Position numbers and translations under genes: made by a program
Part shown: in pieces, positions 5,361 through 6,918 of the stretch
How the letters are laid out: each line of letters begins with the position of its first letter
How positions within the stretch are numbered: the first letter of the stretch is position 1
The notes under the pieces: model-generated
The model's input: only the letters and a program-made list of their open reading frames with translations
Told to the model about the DNA's origin: nothing
Database searches by the model: none
Origin: Kiritimatiellia bacterium
GTDB taxonomy: Bacteria > Verrucomicrobiota > Kiritimatiellia > UBA8416 > JAIOPI01
Direction of reading: 5' to 3'
DNA: 6,918 bases
Assembly (NCBI GenBank): GCA_028822745.1
Contig: JAPKCZ010000102.1
Location: 1 to 6,918, forward strand

Positions 5361-6761
5361 ATGGGTAAAATTACGTTCATGGGCGCGGGTAGCACGGTTT
5401 TTGCTAAAAACATTCTGGGCGATGCGCTTTGCGTGCCTGAGTTGCAGAATTTCGAAATCGCGTTGTACGACATTGACGCGCAGCGGCTCAAAGAATCCCG
5501 TCGCATGATGACGGTGATTAATCGAAACGTCGCTGGTGGCAAAGCCAAGATCACGGCACATCATGGCGTGAAAGCTCGCCGTTCAGCGCTTCGGGGTGCT
5601 GATTTCGTTGTTAACGCGATTCAGGTCGGTGGCTACGAGCCATCGACGGTGATTGATTTCGAAATTCCGAAAAAGTACGGCTTACGTCAGACCATTGGCG
5701 ACACGCTGGGGATTGGTGGCATTTTTCGAAACCTGCGCACGATCCCTGTGGTGATGGACTTCGTCCGTGATATGGAGGCGGTCTGTCCAGACGCGTTGCT
5801 GCTCAATTATACGAATCCGATGGCCGCGATTACGGGCGCTGTACTCGAGTCCAGTAGCATTCGAAGCGTGGGGCTGTGCCACTCGGTGCAGGCGTGTGTG
5901 CCGGGGTTGCTGCGCATGGTTGGCATGGATGAATATACGGATTCAGCGAAATGGAATATCGCGGGCATCAATCACCAGGCCTGGTTGCTCGATATCCAAG
6001 CCGATGGTAAGACGCTGTATCCGGAAATCAAGAAGCGGATTAAAGCGTCGATGCGTGACATTCAAAAAGAGGGGGCTGCCAACGTGGTCGCTCGCATTCA
6101 GAAACGAAAGCTCAAGCACCCGGGAAAGGTTCCAGAATGGCGCATCGCACATGACATGATCAGGCTCTCGGTGATGGACTATTTCGGTTATTACACGACG
6201 GAGTCCTCGGAGCATATGTCTGAATATGTACCTTGGTTCATCAAGCGTACGCATCCCGAGTTGATCGACGCATTCAATATTCCCCTCGACGAATATCCGC
6301 GTCGCTGCGTGAATCAGATCAGCGCGTGGAAAACGCGTAGTAAAGACCTGCTTAAAGACGCCAGCTTGGGTCACACGCGTACGCATGAATACGGGTCTTA
6401 CATTATGGAGGCGATCGTGACCAACCGTCCGGCTCGCATTCATGGCAATGTATTGAATACGGGCCTCATCACCAATCTGCCGTCGCGGGCTTGCGTCGAA
6501 GTTGCGTGCCTCGTTGACCGTAACGGCGTCCAGCCGTGTCATGTTGGAGATTTGCCGGAACAATGTGCTGCGCTTAATCGCACCAATATCAATGTTCATC
6601 TGATGTCTATTGATGCCGTTCTCAAGGGCAGCAAGGAGCACGTCTATCAGGCTGCAGCGCTCGACCCGCACACGGCCGCGGAGTTAAGCTTGGATGAGAT
6701 CCGCCGTTTATGTAATGATTTGATACGTGCGCACGGGGATATGATTCCCAAGCTTAGGTAG
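5361..6761 (+). CDS. melA: Glycoside hydrolase family 4, MelA-like alpha-galactosidase
   Basis: Cytoplasmic GH4 enzyme, probably cleaving alpha-galactosides such as melibiose by the family's NAD- and Mn-dependent oxidation-elimination mechanism. It has 466 residues, slightly longer than E. coli MelA (about 450), and resembles it along its whole length. The N-terminal Rossmann motif is ITFMGAGST (4-12), followed by IALYDID at 33-39. Further MelA signatures are QVGGYEPST near 88-96, the IGDTLGIGGI segment near 112-121, NYTNPM at 149-154, and GLCHSVQ at 171-177, with Cys173 and His174. Next come GINH at 202-205, whose His205 should complete the metal site with Cys173, then TESSEHMSEYVPWFIK, PLDEYPRRCVNQ, NLPSRACVEVACLVD and DPHTAAELSLDEI. 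AAAAGGAG ends 6 bases before the ATG. No transporter or regulator gene is adjacent in the window. Family membership is secure. Substrate is inferred from MelA likeness, since GH4 also contains alpha-glucosidases and glucuronidases. Confidence 0.93.
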   Translation: MGKITFMGAGSTVFAKNILGDALCVPELQNFEIALYDIDAQRLKESRRMMTVINRNVAGGKAKITAHHGVKARRSALRGADFVVNAIQVGGYEPSTVIDFEIPKKYGLRQTIGDTLGIGGIFRNLRTIPVVMDFVRDMEAVCPDALLLNYTNPMAAITGAVLESSSIRSVGLCHSVQACVPGLLRMVGMDEYTDSAKWNIAGINHQAWLLDIQADGKTLYPEIKKRIKASMRDIQKEGAANVVARIQKRKLKHPGKVPEWRIAHDMIRLSVMDYFGYYTTESSEHMSEYVPWFIKRTHPELIDAFNIPLDEYPRRCVNQISAWKTRSKDLLKDASLGHTRTHEYGSYIMEAIVTNRPARIHGNVLNTGLITNLPSRACVEVACLVDRNGVQPCHVGDLPEQCAALNRTNINVHLMSIDAVLKGSKEHVYQAAALDPHTAAELSLDEIRRLCNDLIRAHGDMIPKLR

Positions 6762-6782
6762 CGACATGGTTGAGGTCTCTCA

Positions 6783-6918
6783 ATGGACGTATTGATAGGA
6801 ATTCTTGTTGGGTTGGTCATCGCGCTTGTGGGCGTGTTGGCCTTCCGGCGTCGGAATGCTTCAGACGGTAAATCGACGCAAGTTCTTTCATCCATCGAAG
6901 AAATGCGTTCGGTTGGCG
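6783..6918 (+). CDS. N-terminal part of a single-pass membrane protein, possibly DUF4230-like (3'-truncated)
   Basis: The frame starts at ATG 6783 and is still open at the window end, giving 45 full codons. Residues 3-21 (VLIGILVGLVIALVGVLAF) form one hydrophobic helix, immediately followed by RRRN. The positive-inside rule would therefore place the rest of the visible protein on the cytoplasmic side, unless the hydrophobic segment is cleaved. After a polar linker comes TQVLSSIEEMRSVG, which recalls the start of DUF4230 proteins (an N-terminal membrane helix, then an Ile/Leu-rich helix leading into the domain). This match is from memory on very little sequence. TGAGGT at 6771-6776 precedes the ATG by 6 bases, and the gap to the GH4 stop is 21 bases with no terminator, so co-transcription is likely. 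An ATG at 6766 in another frame stops after nine codons. Confidence 0.7.
   Translation, partial: MDVLIGILVGLVIALVGVLAFRRRNASDGKSTQVLSSIEEMRSVG

Noticed and set aside
5943..6671. A 242-residue open frame on the minus strand opposite the GH4 gene
   Set aside because: It shares the same codon register with a clear GH4 gene, so the lack of stops follows from codon choice; the product has no recognisable features.
1..6918. CRISPR arrays, tRNA or rRNA genes, insertion sequences, prophage or toxin-antitoxin modules
   Set aside because: I found no regularly spaced repeats, cloverleaf or rRNA segments, transposase motifs, terminal inverted repeats or target duplications; nearly all sequence is covered by ordinary genes.

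Overview
The window is a compact stretch of bacterial chromosome with moderate-to-high GC content (mid-50s percent by eye). It carries mostly housekeeping genes on the plus strand and one gene (moaA) on the minus strand. I saw no phage, insertion-sequence, CRISPR, tRNA or rRNA signatures. The partial isoleucyl-tRNA synthetase is of the eukaryote-like 'type 2' form, with a KMSKR motif followed by LKNYPDP and no C-terminal zinc-finger Cys cluster. This form occurs in Chlamydiae/Verrucomicrobia/Lentisphaerae/Kiritimatiellota, Planctomycetes, Bacteroidetes and some others. With the GC content, a PVC-group or neighbouring uncultured lineage is a reasonable but unproven guess.

Layout: (1) 1-2285, the 3' three quarters of ileS. 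(2) 2298-3362 on the minus strand, moaA (GTP 3',8-cyclase, first step of molybdenum cofactor synthesis), convergent with ileS across only 12 bases. (3) 3363-3485, a divergent intergenic region holding the probable moaA promoter. (4) 3486-4007, a small lipoprotein of unknown role with an FG-GAP/VCBS-like calcium-loop motif. (5) 4098-5003, metF (methylenetetrahydrofolate reductase). (6) 5077-5250, an unrecognised 57-residue protein with a near-ideal Shine-Dalgarno sequence. It is preceded by overlapping inverted and direct repeats at 5025-5061. (7) 5361-6761, a glycoside hydrolase family 4 enzyme closely resembling MelA alpha-galactosidase. (8) 6783-6918, the start of a gene for a single-pass membrane protein that runs off the window and is probably co-transcribed with the GH4 gene.

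The genes serve separate functions: translation, cofactor synthesis, one-carbon/methionine metabolism, alpha-galactoside catabolism and envelope proteins. They do not form an evident single system. I found no convincing undescribed multi-gene system. The points most worth a second look are the 57-residue protein and its leader, the lipoprotein, the moaA start site and the poorly marked metF translation start.
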